This document shows, piece by piece, positions 30,314 to 43,870 of a stretch of 64,000 nucleotides of DNA. Within the stretch, counting starts at the first letter, position 1. The number at the start of each line of letters is the position of its first letter. This stretch comes from Citrus sinensis (taxonomy: Eukaryota; Streptophyta; Magnoliopsida; Sapindales; Rutaceae). Below the pieces are notes generated by a model, which was not told the origin of the DNA, did not search any database, and saw nothing but the letters and a program-made list of their open reading frames with translations. The DNA is taken from contig NC_068563.1 of the NCBI RefSeq assembly GCF_022201045.2, positions 26,633,001 through 26,697,000 on the forward strand. Direction: 5' to 3'. A program made the position numbers and the translations under genes.

Positions 30314-33300
30314 ACGTTGGTTTGAGTCCAGGAGAATCAGCTACTATCATGAAGAAGAAAAGGGTATCTTGTTCTTGCAGTTTTGCTCAACCCGCTCAAG
30401 TGAGTCCGACTCGGATTTCGACTCGGTCATCACAGAGCAGGAGTTCGGGGATCTTCAGGGGTTGCTTTTCATGTTCTCTGTGAGTTAGTTTGTTTAACAG
30501 CCGACGAGTTTAAAATTTTGATTTATTTGAATTGAAATTTAAAATATTTAATTATATTGCATTTCGTGTGCAATTTCGAAATGCTGGTTGGTTTTGTGAT
30601 ATTGGCACTTTCTAAGCAAAAGTGTTATGCTTTTGGATTAGTAATATTGAAAGAATTCAAATTTGTGGATAGGCTTGTTATGCAAAGCCAGTATGCTTAA
30701 TTTTGGTTAACAATGTCGAAAGAATTCGTATACAGTTCATAGTTTCTTTCTTATATAGTCTATTTTAAGTAATTGTGATGTTTTGGACAATTAACAAGTT
30801 CATATGGGCATGCTGTGCTGCGATTGATTTTTGAGGCAGTCGATTCTTTGAAGTTATGAAGTGTAAAAAATTTCATCTTTCACTTGTACTGCTTTCTCTT
30901 ATTTATTACTTTATCAGATTTCTTTGCCTATTTGTTTAGTGTCTTCTGTGCTTTAATGCTGTGGCTATGGGACAGCCTGCACAATTATTTACCTATTTTG
31001 AAAACAAATGATTTTGGGTGTTTAATTTCTGGGTTGGTTTGCTGTTTCTGTAATCTTGGTGGAAGTTACTCTCAGGTGATGTATCTAATGAATAACTGAA
31101 TTAGCATTGCAGGTTTGCCATGTAATCGTGTATATACAGGAGGGTTCACGCTTTGACACTGAAATTTTGAAAAAATTTCGAGTGTTACAAGCTGCCAAGC
31201 ACGCATTAACCCCCTATGTAAAAGCTCGGTCTACACCGCCATTGCCATCTAGGCCTCATTCATCATCACTATCACGACCTTCAGTGTTGGTAACCACTCC
31301 AAACAGTTCTTCTTCAAGTAGAAGTGGTGGCATCTCGGGCCGTAATGCTTCAGCTATTTCTTTCATGTCAGGTTTAGGATCCCACACCTCTTTGTTTCCT
31401 GGACAGTGTACTCCTGTCGCACTCTTTGTTTTTATTGATGACTTTGCAGATACACCCAATCCAAGTTCTAATGTGGATGAGTCTACAGACACCTCGTTAC
31501 TTAGTCAACCTTCAAGTTCTAGCAGTTTAACTAGACCAACCTTGCCTGTTAAAGGTTCTGGTTCTGTAGTTGTTTTAGCACGTCCCTCAAGTAAGTTGGA
31601 AGGTAGTTTTAGGAAGAAACTACAGTCATCCCTTGATGCACAGATTCGCTTTTTGATAAAAAAATGTCGAATACTCTCTGGTTCTGAAAGTGGTCATGGT
31701 GGCCCAAGAGGTGGGGGTGTTTTAAGTTCTGCTCCTTTGTTTTCACTTGATGCAGCAAGGGCTGTTGTGCTATTGGACAGGGCTTCATATCAGAATGGTG
31801 AATCTCTGGAGTTTGCCACTGGTCTCGTGGAAGATGTCCTGAGTGGAGATGCAACATCGGATTCTCTTTTGCTAGAAAGTCATAGTCAGAGTGCAAACAA
31901 AGAGGATCTTTTATTGGTAAAGGAATTCATTTACCGGCAGTCTGATATTCTAAGAGGGAGAGGGGGGTTGGTCACTAACACCAATAGTGGCTCAGCTGCT
32001 GGTGTTGGTATGGTTGCTGTTGCTGCTGCTGCAGCTGCTGCATCAGCTGCATCTGGAAAGACTTGTACTACACCTGAACTTCCAAGACTGGATACATGGT
32101 TATCATCCAGTCAACTGATGCTACAAGGAATTCTCTCTGCAAAACGTGGGTGTATAAATGAAACTGAAGTCAGTAAAAGAAAAAATCGTCAAAAGAACAT
32201 CGTACCACCACAAGTTGAAGGGATTGCTTCTAGAGGTACAGATCCTTTAGATATTGCAGTATCTTTGCTCGAAAGTGGTGGAGGCCTGAACAAAAAATTT
32301 TCAACTTTGTGGTGTGAAAAGTCTCTTCCAGCTGCTAAGGACGTTTATTTGAAAGACTTACCTGCTTGTTATCCCACTTCACAGCATGAAAACCATATGG
32401 AGATGGCTCTGCATGCTTTCCGCTTAATGGTCAGGGGACCTGCTGTGCCACTGTATGCTAAAATGTTGGAGGATGAATGCAAATCTATCTGGGAATCTGG
32501 GAGGCAACTATGTGATGCTGTTAGTTTGACAGGAAAACCATGTGTGCATCAGAGACACAATGCTGAGGCCGAGGAATCACCATTAGGAACTGCAGTCAGG
32601 CCACATTCAAGTGGATATGTTTTCCTTCATGCTTGTGCCTGTGGCCGCTCACGGCAATTGCGATCTGATCTTTTTGATTTTGAATCAGCAAACAATACCT
32701 CTTGCTTTTCAGACTGTGACAAGCTTCTCCCTAAATTTAAGTTGCCAGAATTGCATAATGCTGGGCCCATCCATTCATCTTCTTGGAGTTTGATTCGCGT
32801 CGGGGGTGCTAGGTACTACGATCCGTCTAAAGGTTTACTTCAGAGTGGGTTCTCTGCCACCCATAAGTTTCTTTTGAAATGGACAGTATTCTTAGAGAAA
32901 CAGAAAATCCCAAACGATTTACTGGCTGGAGCGGTGCAGCAAGGTTCTGTTATTAGGTCAAGTACTGAGTTCAAGATCGAACTTAATGAAGACATAGCCT
33001 CAAAGATGGCTGATGGCACAGGAAGCATGAATGGAGTTGAAAATCAGATAAAACCCACTGGAAACCATAATAAAATCAGCTTTGGTAGAGGTCTTCCCAA
33101 TTTTACAATGAGAAAACCTTTTTCTGAGGTTGTTGCTGGATCAGCAGCTACAGAATCAAAATTTCCTCCTCTCCAGCAGAGGAAACAACCTTCACCAGGT
33201 TCTGAAAAAGTTGTCAAGGAAACCATTACAAGAGATCGCAGTGGGGAACCAGTTCATACAAGTATTGATCAAGGATCTCAGAAACATGAAGAGATTTCAT

Positions 33301-36300
33301 CTGTTAAGGAAACTTTCACTGAAACCAATTCTAGTGGCAAAGATGGTGACCCCTTTTTACGGATAGGTAGTAATGTAGTTCCTGTAAATATCAGTGGTGG
33401 TGAAAAGGTTAAATTGAATCCTCCCATGAAGCATGTAATAGTTTATGTCGGGTTTGAGCATGAGTGCCCTCATGGTCATCGTTTCTTACTGAATCCAGAG
33501 CATCTCAATGAACTTGGATCTTCGTACTCTTTGCTTGAAGAATCTCATACCCGTTCTTCTGTAGAAACTTTGGACCACAATCTTGAAAATTCTTCAAAAC
33601 TGAGTAAGAATGGTAGTCACATCAAAGTTCATCAGACTGCAAATGGAGTGATTGCTGCTGCAGCTATAAATAAAGTGAGAGGTATCAGTAACTCAAAGGA
33701 GACAGTGCCAAAAGGTAATCTACATAAAGATGGGCTAATACAGATTTCTAGGCCTGGGAAGGAACATAATCAGGCTGCTGTTGGTGCCGTAACTCTACCT
33801 AATAATGTAAAAGATCTTGAGGCAGGCTTTCAATCTATTAGCCTTGGTGATGAGGGATGTGCTTTCTCCATGTTGAATAGAAAATTACCAATATACCTGA
33901 ACTGCCCACACTGTCGGGCTGCCAGGAAAAAGAAAGATCCACCAGAGATTAAGTTTGCCGGAACAATATCACAACTTCAAAGGATTTTTCTGGTATGAGG
34001 CGCTGCTTATGATCTCTTACATTATGTTGCCTTTTAATTCACTTAAACTCTTTGAAAGCAATCTGTATATTTAGTTATATGCATGCTGATGTTAACACTT
34101 TTGTTATTTAGTACAGATTCCATATTTTTTTGTTTTAATGACAACTTAACACAATAGGCTGTTACTTTCTTTGATTCATGTTCAAGCTTTTTATATTATT
34201 TGAGATGATGTGCTTTCTGTGGATGTCAAATGAGTCAGTTCTCATGGATAAGGACATACAATCTCATTTAAATCTCGTCTTGTGAAGTGCTAACTTCTTA
34301 GAATATTCTCAGAATGGTTGGTTGGTTGTTTATTTTCTCTTTTTAGTGCTTGATATACTAAGATGATTTTAAAAAATTTCACATTATATGATCCTGCTTA
34401 GTAAATGTAAATCAGTAGCGTTTATTATTTTTCAATTTAAAAGATCAATGGCATTCTGTTCTTCTTATTATTATAGTCCATCAGGTTCAGTACTGTAATG
34501 TATCTAATGTATTTTTCTTCAGGAAAAGATCTATAATTGTGTTCTTATTTCTGAATTTTTACTCCCTTTTTTGGTTCTGTAACATAGTCTACAACATCTC
34601 TTCTGTGTCGTCGCTTGGAGATGCTTTGTGAATCCAGATTATTTTTACTTTCTATTCCTTATGCAATAAAATTATTCACTTGATGTTATGTCTTTATCTG
34701 AGAACTTCAATTTTTTTCCTTGTCCTTTGTCTTCAAGACATTACTAGGTGATGTAAGGGATGGCAAAATCCTCCATGGGTTTGGGGCCCCATGGAGCCCC
34801 ACCCCAAATGGGGAAAATTTTGAATAATTTTTGGGGAATGGGGTGGGAAGTGAGAGAAAAATAAACCCCAAATTCTTAACGGGGTGGGGTTTGGTTTTGT
34901 ACTCCCCACCCCACCCCCAACCCAATCCCCATTATATATAAATATGTTTTTAATTCTTATTTAATAATTTTTATTTTATCAACTATAATGTCAATTAATA
35001 ATTTTTATTATTTTTATATAATATAAACATGATATGAATAAAAGAAAATCCTATAATATAATTCTTTTTCAACTCTAAAACATTGTTATGTTTTCTTTTC
35101 TCTTTGAAGATGTTGCTCTCTTCAAACATTTTTCAATTTTGATAGCATTTTAAGATATTGTTTCAAACTTTTAGAGATTTTTTAAAATAATATAAATATT
35201 TTATAATATGGTAATGATTTTATTTAAGTCTCTAATTTTTAATTTACTAAAATCATGTATTTATACCTACTATAAAATAGGCAAATGGGGAATGGGGTGG
35301 GGATGGGGAAATCATTCCCCACATGGGGATTCCCCATCCCCATCCCCACCCCACTAAATTTATTGGGGAATGGGTGGGGAATGGAGACAAAAAATTTTAA
35401 TGGGGTGGGGAATGGGGTAGGCCTCCCCACCCCATTGCCATCCCTAATGTATCTCATGATGAATGTGGTCAGATGGTTCATATTTACTATAAGTCCACTA
35501 TTGGTTTTACCATCTAATAGATCTGTTTACTATTCACTGATGTGGGTAGTTGTTGCCTCTTTGCTGACTGTTGATTTGCATGATAAAACTTATGTACTAA
35601 TTTTAAAAGAAAGATTCTAGTTGGGGAATTATTTATGTTGAGATTCTAGTATTCTGTAACAAAAATTACAGGCTGAACACAAGAATATTGCTCTTGGGTA
35701 CATTTTAAACTGCCGACACTTGGAAATTAATGGACTTCGTGTTTGTGACTAAAATTCTGAAGTTGAAATAGGAACTCCACATAATTTCAATTTTATTAAT
35801 TGACTGTTGTGCAACTGGAGTGCTCATATGTCAGGGATTTGTTATAGGAAAGTTTAACTGTGCTAAAATATGCAATTGTTCCTTCTTTCCTTTTCAGTTT
35901 GGTATGTCTTAGTGAGATGACTCTTTTGTTTGTCTTCATTTGCCAGTGCTAACGAAATCTCATTTGTAGGTGACACCTCCATTTCCCATTGTGCTATCAA
36001 CATGCCCGGTTATACAATTTGAGGTATCTTGCACTTTCTCCCTAGAATACTGCATTAATGTTATAGCTAATTGAAGTATTATGGATGCTTTTAGAGCATT
36101 ACTTATGAATGTAGGTTATTTAACTATCCCTTTTATCTCTCACTTTGTCTGTCTGCGGAGTTAAATTGTTGTGCTTGGGAATTTAGGATGACTAACATTT
36201 ATGTGGGAGGTTTTGGATCAGTATTTATTCAGTCTCTTTTCTTTATCTTGGCTTGACAACCAAGGAAAGAAATTCATATCATATAATCATCTTCAAATGA

Positions 36301-36779
36301 GCTGGCTGGTATTGCTCCATTGGACTGTTTTTGAATCGGATACAGTATATATAGTATTAGATCTAGATTGTATGTCCCTATATTGCATGAATCTTGTAAT
36401 CTCACAATTTGCTAAAACTAAACTTTTTGGATATATCTTGCTTCTAATGATGCTTTTGCTCAATATTGTTTAAATTTGATTGTAAATCCCAAGGTTAGTT
36501 TTCCTTATTTCTGCAATAATATGCATGCAGGCGTCGTGTTTACCTCCTTCAGTGCCGGACCGGGAGCAAAAGTTGCAGTTCAGCCTTGGTTGTAGAGTGA
36601 TCTTACCACCAGAGAGTTTTCTTGCACTTAGACTACCATTTGTCTATGGTATACAAATGGAAGATGGACGTCTGCAGTCTCTTAACCCTTTTGAACGTGA
36701 ACCAGAGAAAACTGCCTGGATTACTAAAGGCACAACACTGCAGGTGATGTCTAAGGGAGGCAGTACTCAATCTCAATGA
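30039..36779 (+). CDS. SMG8: SMG8, nonsense-mediated mRNA decay factor
   Basis: Four-exon gene for a 1207-residue SMG8-family (DUF2146) protein. In animals SMG8 binds SMG9 and the kinase SMG1 and restrains UPF1 phosphorylation. Exons: 30039-30479, 31113-33992, 35970-36023, 36531-36779; all GT-AG and in phase. Seen: a Pro-rich N terminus, a P-loop-like region starting GVVVVGFVSQ, then VCHVIVYIQEGSRFDTEILK across the exon 1-2 join, CTPVALFVFIDDF, an Ala-rich low-complexity run near residue 450, conserved Cys/His motifs (HACACGRSR, HECPHGHRFLLNPEH, YLNCPHCR), and the C-terminal PVIQF, LPPESFLALRLPFVYG. The order and length fit plant SMG8. Intron 2 (about 2 kb) carries a hAT-like element. The frame is open throughout. 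In Arabidopsis SMG1 is thought to be absent, so its role there is less clear. Confidence 0.93.
34756..35445. mobile_element. hAT-like non-autonomous element in SMG8 intron 2
   Basis: About 690 bp bounded by perfect 11-bp terminal inverted repeats AGGGATGGCAA and TTGCCATCCCT. Both subterminal regions are packed with GGGGTGGGGA- and CCCCACCCC-type motifs in opposite orientation. The core is AT-rich and non-coding. Flanks (TGATGTA left, AATGTAT right) are a poor match for an 8-bp duplication, suggesting age. Short reading frames over the G-rich ends are artefacts. Confidence 0.75.
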
Positions 36780-39575
36780 AATTTGCAAATAGCTTCTGGA
36801 GTGATCTACGTGACTGCATATGGCTAGCTTGCAGAGGCAGATTTGTCTGGTCGGCTCCATCGGTACGCTGGTGAGTTGTTTAAATGATATTTTGATCAGC
36901 GGTTACTCCTGTAATCTTGTTTTGATTTTGGATGATACCTTGACAGTTACAATGTTATTTATGTACTTTTTGTTATTTACTATTAATCTTCATTTTATTT
37001 AATACTCCTGTGTGAAAATGTGCAGTGTAACATTAGAACCCAGGCTCGAGGATGAATGTGAATGCAAGAAAATGAGAGGTAGTAGGAAATACGGCTCTAA
37101 TTGCAGCTGAATAGAAAAATTAGGTTTTCGTCTAGTCGGGATCCCCAGATGGTTTAAATCATGGCCTTGTTAAGTTGATTTGAGTCTCGGCTTCATGGAT
37201 ATCATATTGATAATATTCTCAACTTAGAACTAGAAACTTGTTGGATGTATACGTGTACTAAGATATTCCGGCTTTTCTTCTTCATTGACAATATTCTCAA
37301 GTCAACATTTGTAGTAGAAGGATTTTCAATTTTGATGTGATTATTTAATGGTGTATATGGTGATTGGAGAGGAGCTGCAGGAGGGCTGAGAAGTATTTAA
37401 GCAAGTTCACCTTGTGCCAGGTATGATGTGTCATGACTTCCTCTCTGTAAGGATTTTTAATTACCCTTGAAAGATTTTCTTTGCTCACTTCTGACTAGAT
37501 AAACAACCCCAAGTAAATTTATTCTTTTCTAGAAGATTATATGTACTCCTTGATCCTCTTTTAACCATGTGAATAAAACAGAACGCCCTGAAAGTGTAAA
37601 ATGATACCTAAGTGATTATCTGATTATTTGGTAACTTCCATGCCATGTCTCGGCTTACTCTTCGAATGTTATCAGCTTCTTAGCCACATTGATACTAAGC
37701 ATCAAATTTGTCTCTGAGAGTTCATAGAACATTTTTATCTGGTATGCTGATGATCCCATATTTGATTTTATATAATGCGGTTGGGATCAGAGATATGGCC
37801 ATTATATGCTCAACAAGCTTGCACAGTTTTCAGGACGGCTGGCAAAGCTAGTGGTGAATGCTATGTATTTTTGTCAAATGAAATGTTGAATACGATTTCA
37901 ATATTATTCCTATTTCTAGCATTAGATCTTTCATCAGAGTATTAAAAATATACTGTGTTGTGTCAATTTTCTTTCCGCATGTGCTCTATTTTGGTGCAGT
38001 TAATCAATTGATCTTGATTCTGAGTCTGTTTCTCTTAATCCTGTATTCAGGGTCAGATTTGGTTGTAGCTTCAAGCATTTCATTCAGGATTGTAGCCTGT
38101 GAAAGTCAATTGGGAGGTCGTGGAGTAAATTTTTGAGTGCATATCTAGAAATGGTCCTACTTGTTGCTAAAGAGGCTCATGGGTTGTGGACAACTTACAT
38201 GCCTGAAGTCAGTGGTTTGGTGCGGCTCATTCATGATTAGTACAATGGGAGTCTTAGTTCAACAAGTTCGTAGATATAACTCACCACGACATTCAGGGAG
38301 CTTGTGATATGTTACAGTGAGCCTCAAATATTCAAGGAGCATTGAATATTTATCTCATGGCGATTTCTCTTGATGCAAGCTTTGGAACGGCCTCAGAAGA
38401 AATTAATTGGTCACCTCGAAATTTAGTTGTATTTTTCATCATCCAGCATCAAAAAGTTATGAAAGGTATTCATCAAACCTCGATGCTATCGATTAGCCTT
38501 TATATATCAGTTTAAGGATTTGGATCTAGTAAGCAGTATCAACTTAAGCATGGTTTCCCAGAATGTAGATGTCTTGTGGTTATACAATTCAAGTCACACA
38601 TTTGCCTAAGCTTTCTGGCTACTGGTAGTATAGATGTAACATGGAAGAAGCAGTTGGAGGGTCCACGAATATTATGTACCTTTTGTGTGATGGATTTGAC
38701 ATGGCTCATAGCAACTACTGATTAACAATTTCTTCTGTTCTCTTGTGACTCTAAATCATGTTCATGTAGTTCTAATTATTGTGCCAATTCTAGTCGAATT
38801 TTTCTAATGCAATCTACAATGCTGGCATGGGAGCTAGGGTTTATTGAGACGTTGATTGGCCCCAAATCTGAAGGTCTGACCTTCTTGATGAAAAATACGT
38901 TTATAACCCTTGGTCCAATTGTTTGGACAATCTACGTATACAAATTCTTCACGCAAATTTTTTCATAAAAATCGATGTACTGAACAGATATTCATTTCTT
39001 GACGTTTATTTCGTTTGACTCTTACTGTTTTCATCCCGGGGCTAATTCTATGACTACTGTTTTTGTGTTAGTGTTATTATTGGTTTGTAAATTGTGGTTA
39101 GCAAGACTTAAGAATTGGTTCTTGACCGAATTAAGTTGCCCACGTCACCGTCAGACGGTCAAATTAGACACTGTCAAGAATATGTCGGTAGAATGAAAAC
39201 TTGAAAGACTCATGGTCACGGATATAAATGTTCGATTTTAATTTTAAGCCAGGGTCTGCACGTTTTCTCGTAAGCATGCTGAGGCTTGGATTATTTCTAT
39301 TTTGTGCTTGAACAGCTTTTATTCACGAGAAGACTCTCTACACATGCATTCAAAAGCATTGAGAAGTTCACTCTGCCCGTTTCTGAAAAATTACAATGCG
39401 CGCAAAATCATTTGGTCATTTGCAGCTAAACAGACCAGAAAAAGTATTAGTATTAGAACTCCTGTGCATGGAATTAAAAGCTCCTTATTAAGTCCGACGA
39501 TTCGTACGTCGCTGCAGTCTTGATATTGTTCAATTACATGCATCATTGCCCAGCAAACTGGAATGGAGATGCATG
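36780..39575. other. SMG8 3' region and spacer
   Basis: Follows the SMG8 stop. Possible donors (GGTGAGTTG near 36869) and acceptors (TGTGCAG near 37025) suggest introns in the 3' UTR. Small frames near 39000-39520 have no recognisable domain. No second gene could be supported before the FIT-like pseudogene. Confidence 0.4.
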
Positions 39576-40757
39576 CTAGGCAGATGAAGGTGTCAAAACT
39601 TCAAATCCTTGGTTCACAAGGGCTTTAGTAACCCACAGCTTCATATTCGTTAAGTGCATGTTTTGGTCACTGCCTCTTACCTGTTTCTCCAAACACGAGC
39701 ACAAATGACCAAACTACCCAAAAAAAGAAAGGGGACAGATCGAAGAAAGTTAACTTACACTCGATGTAAATGTTAATACAAATTTCTCAGAAACTGTAGT
39801 CAAATTGGAGTTTTGAATACTGAAGCTTGTTAGGGACTCAAGAGCCTGGTAAAGTGATACAGCAACACCTTCTCCTTTGCTGCATACCAATCTCACATAG
39901 AACCCTCGTTTCTCCACTTGAAACACACCCATCTGAAAACAAAATTAACAACTTAATTAAGTTCTAAAAAAGAAGAAGAAAGAATTCGGCTATTTTCAAG
40001 TACATGTTTTAGTATCGATTGAACCTGCATTATCTTCTTGCAAGTAGGATTCTTTTTGCTGCGAACTCGAGTCTTCTTTGTGTTTCCAGTGGATTCTTGA
40101 TCTTGTCTTTCTGCACCTGTTAAGGATGCTTCAAGATCAGCAATCTCAGTTTTTAGCTTCTTAGCCTTCATTTGCAGATCCTGAACATACAACACAGTCT
40201 CCAACTATCGAAGCCTTATCCATCTGCATGTTAATCCCATCAAACATCATTGACAAGTTATTCAAATGCTGGCTTTTTGCGCACATTACATACCTTAGTA
40301 ATGTTAGGAACCAAAGCACGCAATGCATAGAGTTTCTCCTTCATCTTGCCTCTCCTCCTCCGCTCCGAAATCAAAGTTCTCGATCGATCAACCTTTGGTT
40401 TCTTGGTACATTTTGTAGTTGTAGTTCTCGCTCTGCCTGAAGAATCATCTCCATCATTATCTTCCTCCTGAACACCTCCATTCGCATCACCGTTTAAACC
40501 TGACAGCGATGAGTTGTGAACAAAAGCAAGATTAGACACCAATGTACCTGCCCATTAAAACCAAACATATCTTCTCCGGTTGAGCCAATTTGGTTATCAA
40601 CAATGCATTCACTAACGAACGTGCAACCGAAACTGGGTTCCAGGATTTCATTTTCTCCTTGAATTAGATCAATGAATTGATCAATGTTGGGATCATCAAT
40701 GAAGTCATGTAATTCAAAGTCCTTGTTTTGCATCATAGGGTATGCAGATGCATCCAT
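39576..40757 (-). pseudogene. FIT-like bHLH gene broken by two frameshifts (copy 1)
   Basis: Same four-exon structure as the intact copy at 56.3-57.6 kb: exons 40294-40757, 40025-40223, 39759-39932, 39576-39680. It starts MDASAYPMMQNKDFELHDF and retains the basic region SERRRRGKMKEKLYALRALV, exon 2 leucine-rich coil, exon 3 (VFQVEKRGFYVRLVCSKGEG) and the C terminus MKLWVTKALVNQGFE. One base is missing near 40545-40556 (seen by comparison with the inverted copy at 49.2 kb), so the start frame stops at 40494, before the bHLH. Exon 2 is 199 bases instead of 201, with the 2-base loss near 40195-40203. All splice sites remain. Either a recent pseudogene or two sequence errors; the second seems less likely. 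Confidence 0.82.
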
Positions 40758-41446
40758 TTTTTTTTCCTTTCTTATCTTCTTTTTCTCTTAGTAATGATAA
40801 ACAGTGATTGAATGGTCGTCTTGTTATATACAGGGGAGCACGATTGATATGAATTATTGGTGGAAATGGAATCATGCCGCGAATTTCTGACGTTTGAAGT
40901 ATTTACAAACTTGAGTTGCAAACGTTGAAAAAAAAAACCTGTAGCATAAAATTTTTAAAAAATAATAATAATATAACCACAGGAAAAACAAAATGTGACT
41001 TAGAATTATTCTGATCTTGATGACCATAGCAAATATTAGATTCTTTGTTCGAATCTCTAGACTTTTGAAAGGTTATTGCATGAGAAGTTTGAGTTTGTTA
41101 ATGAAAGTTTGCTTAAACTTCGTTTAAATAATAGAAATAAAAAAGAGAATATGTTGCATCACAAGCATCAATATATAGTTTGATTGAAAAAAGTTTGCTT
41201 CCTACACCAACCAAAACATAAATAAATAAATAAATAAATAAATAAATAGGTAGTAGGGATGTCATAAACTGCCATATTGAATTAACAATGAAGGATGATA
41301 GCTTCAACTCAACTATCAAATTCGTCCCTCCCTAATTTTAGCAATGTGCTTCAAATGAAGAATCGATTAAGGCTTAATTCGATTATTTAACTCATTGTCA
41401 AAGTGGTTAACAACCAATATTTAATTGAGTATGTGTAACACGATGT
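40758..41446 (-). repeat. Upstream region of FIT copy 1, duplicated in inverse at 48.5-49.05 kb
   Basis: Promoter-side DNA of copy 1; possible TATA on the minus strand near 40824-40830. The block from about 41100 to 41446 reappears inverted at about 48490-48790. It includes an AAAT microsatellite at 41216-41249, which is short in the other copy. Confidence 0.7.
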
Positions 41447-41958
41447 ATTTGTATGCAAAACGTACGAATGGATGTCACAGACACAAGCCCCAATACCCCA
41501 TCGATATTCCTCACCCGTGTGATTTTTTAATATCATCTTCAAGCTTATTCACTTTGTTTTCTTGTGTGTGTGTGTGTTTGAGTACTACAGGTTTTTGAAC
41601 CTTCAGAACATTTTTATGTCTATAAGGATATTTTAATTAAATTAAATTTATATTCATTTATTTATGAAATTTCTTTTAACAATAGAACTATAATTAAAAA
41701 AAAAAGTTTTATAAAGATTAATTTTAGACAGGACATATAGCCCATTACTCTGTAAAAAGGGTTTTCAAATGCCCAGAAGAGGTTTTGCTGGGTTCGCTTT
41801 TTACCCTCCCCGTTGGGTATTATACAAGTTGTAAACTCAGAATAGATATAAATTGGGCTTAAAACAATTGAATTAGACCAATGCAAACTTTGCTGGACAT
41901 TCCATTATTAATTTTTACTTCTTTTTTCAAAAAATAATTTTCTTGACATTAAATTAAA

Positions 41959-42160
41959 GAGTAATGATACAGCCACAAACTCTTATATAAATTTATTTTG
42001 TACAAACTGACGTGATATTAATTCATTGGTTGAATGAAAATATAAAATAATAAAAACAAATCATATGGGCTAAGTGATATTTAATTCAACAAATCTTATC
42101 ATGCAACATCAATTTGTACAAAATAAGTTTGTACAAGAGTTTGTGACTATATCATTACTC
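41959..42160. mobile_element. 202-bp MITE with 9-bp target-site duplication (Mutator-like)
   Basis: Terminal inverted repeats of about 26 bp: GAGTAATGATACAGCCACAA at the left, and its near-complement ending ATATCATTACTC at the right. A perfect 9-bp direct repeat TAAATTAAA flanks it (41950-41958 and 42161-42169); a 9-bp duplication is typical of Mutator-type elements. Non-coding. Lies in the spacer between FIT copy 1 and the MULE. Confidence 0.85.
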
Positions 42161-42897
42161 TAAATTAAATTAATCTAAAATATAACAAATCAAAATTTAC
42201 TAATCCTAATGCGATCAAGATTCCATGCAACAGTATTCTATTAGCTCTTTCTTATTAGTAACTTGTATAAATTAAATCACGACATTGCTTAGGGTATCCA
42301 TCTAAAGGAATGAAAATTTTCCCATTCCTTACTTCGAGAAAAACTTGGGAAATTTATAAAATTGACTAATTTTTTTTTTATTTTTCACATTTAACCCTTT
42401 TAATTTTTTCTTATCATAAGTAGTCAAACATAAGATTTTTGTCCTAAATTACCCTCCTTATTTCAACCCAAACTCCTCTCCCTCTTCACCAAACCATAAG
42501 TAGCTTTTCTCTATTGAATCATCACCGACAATGGCGAACGACAACAGAAAAAGTGAATTTTGACTAAACACACCCAAACCCATATCCAGCATCAATTCGA
42601 CACAATTCTAGCAAATTGAATTAGACCCCAAAACCTAGGTAAGCTAATGAAAAGGAATTCGGTTTTGTTGAACTATTACACATTAGTTGTTTGATGAAAT
42701 GTTTCTTAGATTGTTTATACTTTGTTTTTATATAACCAAGTGTTAAGAGGCATTCATTCAGTTGGTGGGTGTGTTTGTGGTTGATTTGGTATGACAAGTC
42801 AATTTCGGTGCACTTATTTGTTGGTGCGACAAGCACCATGTCGCACAAAGTTGGTGGGATAGGGTGAATGTCGCACCAAGAGACAATTGCAGGCTTA

Positions 42898-43870
42898 ATG
42901 GATTCAGTTGTGCTTCAATTGTGTTATGATGGTTGGTGGGAGACATTGGCAGATGGCCGTATGGAGTATGTGAATGCTAAGAATACAATTTTTTTTTTTG
43001 GAAAAATTGTATATTTGATCAGTTTCTGGCAAGAGTATATGGGATCTTACATATAAATCCTAGTCAATATAGTATCACGATGAAGACAATTTTGAGGTCT
43101 ATTAACACAATCTATCGTGCATGTTCACTACCCATTGACATATTTAATGATGAAATGGTTAAGGTTGTGTTACATATGGCCTTTGATGCGGCCAACTATG
43201 GATGCATCCCTACATTTGTTACCACATCTCCCCAAGTTTCGAGCCAAGATGTTGAGCCACTTATGGAAACTGAAACTTCATTTAGAGCAAACATCTTTGT
43301 CTCTTATATTGAAGAAGAATTGTTGCCAAGAATAATGTCGTTGCAGCAATATCACTCTCCACTCCACGACAATAGTGACACCATTGATGACAATGACAAT
43401 ACCTCGAGATGTTGGAGAAAAAGTGTTACCACTAACGATGTTGTTAGAGCAATGTTACTCTTCATTTCACAACAATGATTTCTGTAAAAATGATGATCCT
43501 AGTGATGACATTAGTAACAGGCGGATAATGTGTGGAATGATATAACAGTACGAGGGGCACTCACTTCAATAGTGCAGTTGACGATGAGGGGCATCGATCA
43601 TTCTGATATTCATGTTAATGATGAGGATGAGCGTTAGGAGGATATTCCTACAAATAACAGAGATATCCAATCTATTCCTCCAATGACCCGTTTGAGAAGA
43701 GGAGTTGACATTCTCATAAGTCTTGCTCTAATTTTTCCTTCAAACATGGTTACTCCAAATTTTATTAAAAGTTATAACTTACATGATATTGGTGTGGGTA
43801 AGCTACTCGCTGAGAAGAATGAGTTAATACTAACGCCTAGTCGGAGAATTACCATATGAACGTGTAGTCT
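42898..43870 (+). pseudogene. MULE transposase N-terminal fragment
   Basis: The frame MDSVVLQLCYDGWWETLADG, RMEYVNAKN matches the PB1-like N terminus of MuDR/MULE transposases (a WE.....GRM.Y motif). A T run near 42988 breaks the frame; it resumes as FLARVYGILHINPSQYSIT, then the 132-residue frame at 43080-43478 (LPIDIFNDEMVKVVL). Past a stop, about 43500-43855 continues in the family style (LHDIGVGKLLAEKNELILT). The catalytic DDE domain and zinc knuckle are missing. Confidence 0.7.

Noticed and set aside
34707-35620. Gly/Pro-rich frames on both strands
   Set aside because: They are created by the G-rich ends of the hAT-like element in the SMG8 intron.
40258-40542. Separate bHLH gene starting in the middle of FIT copy 1
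   Set aside because: It is exon 1 of copy 1 after the frameshift, and its upstream part matches the other copies in the original frame.
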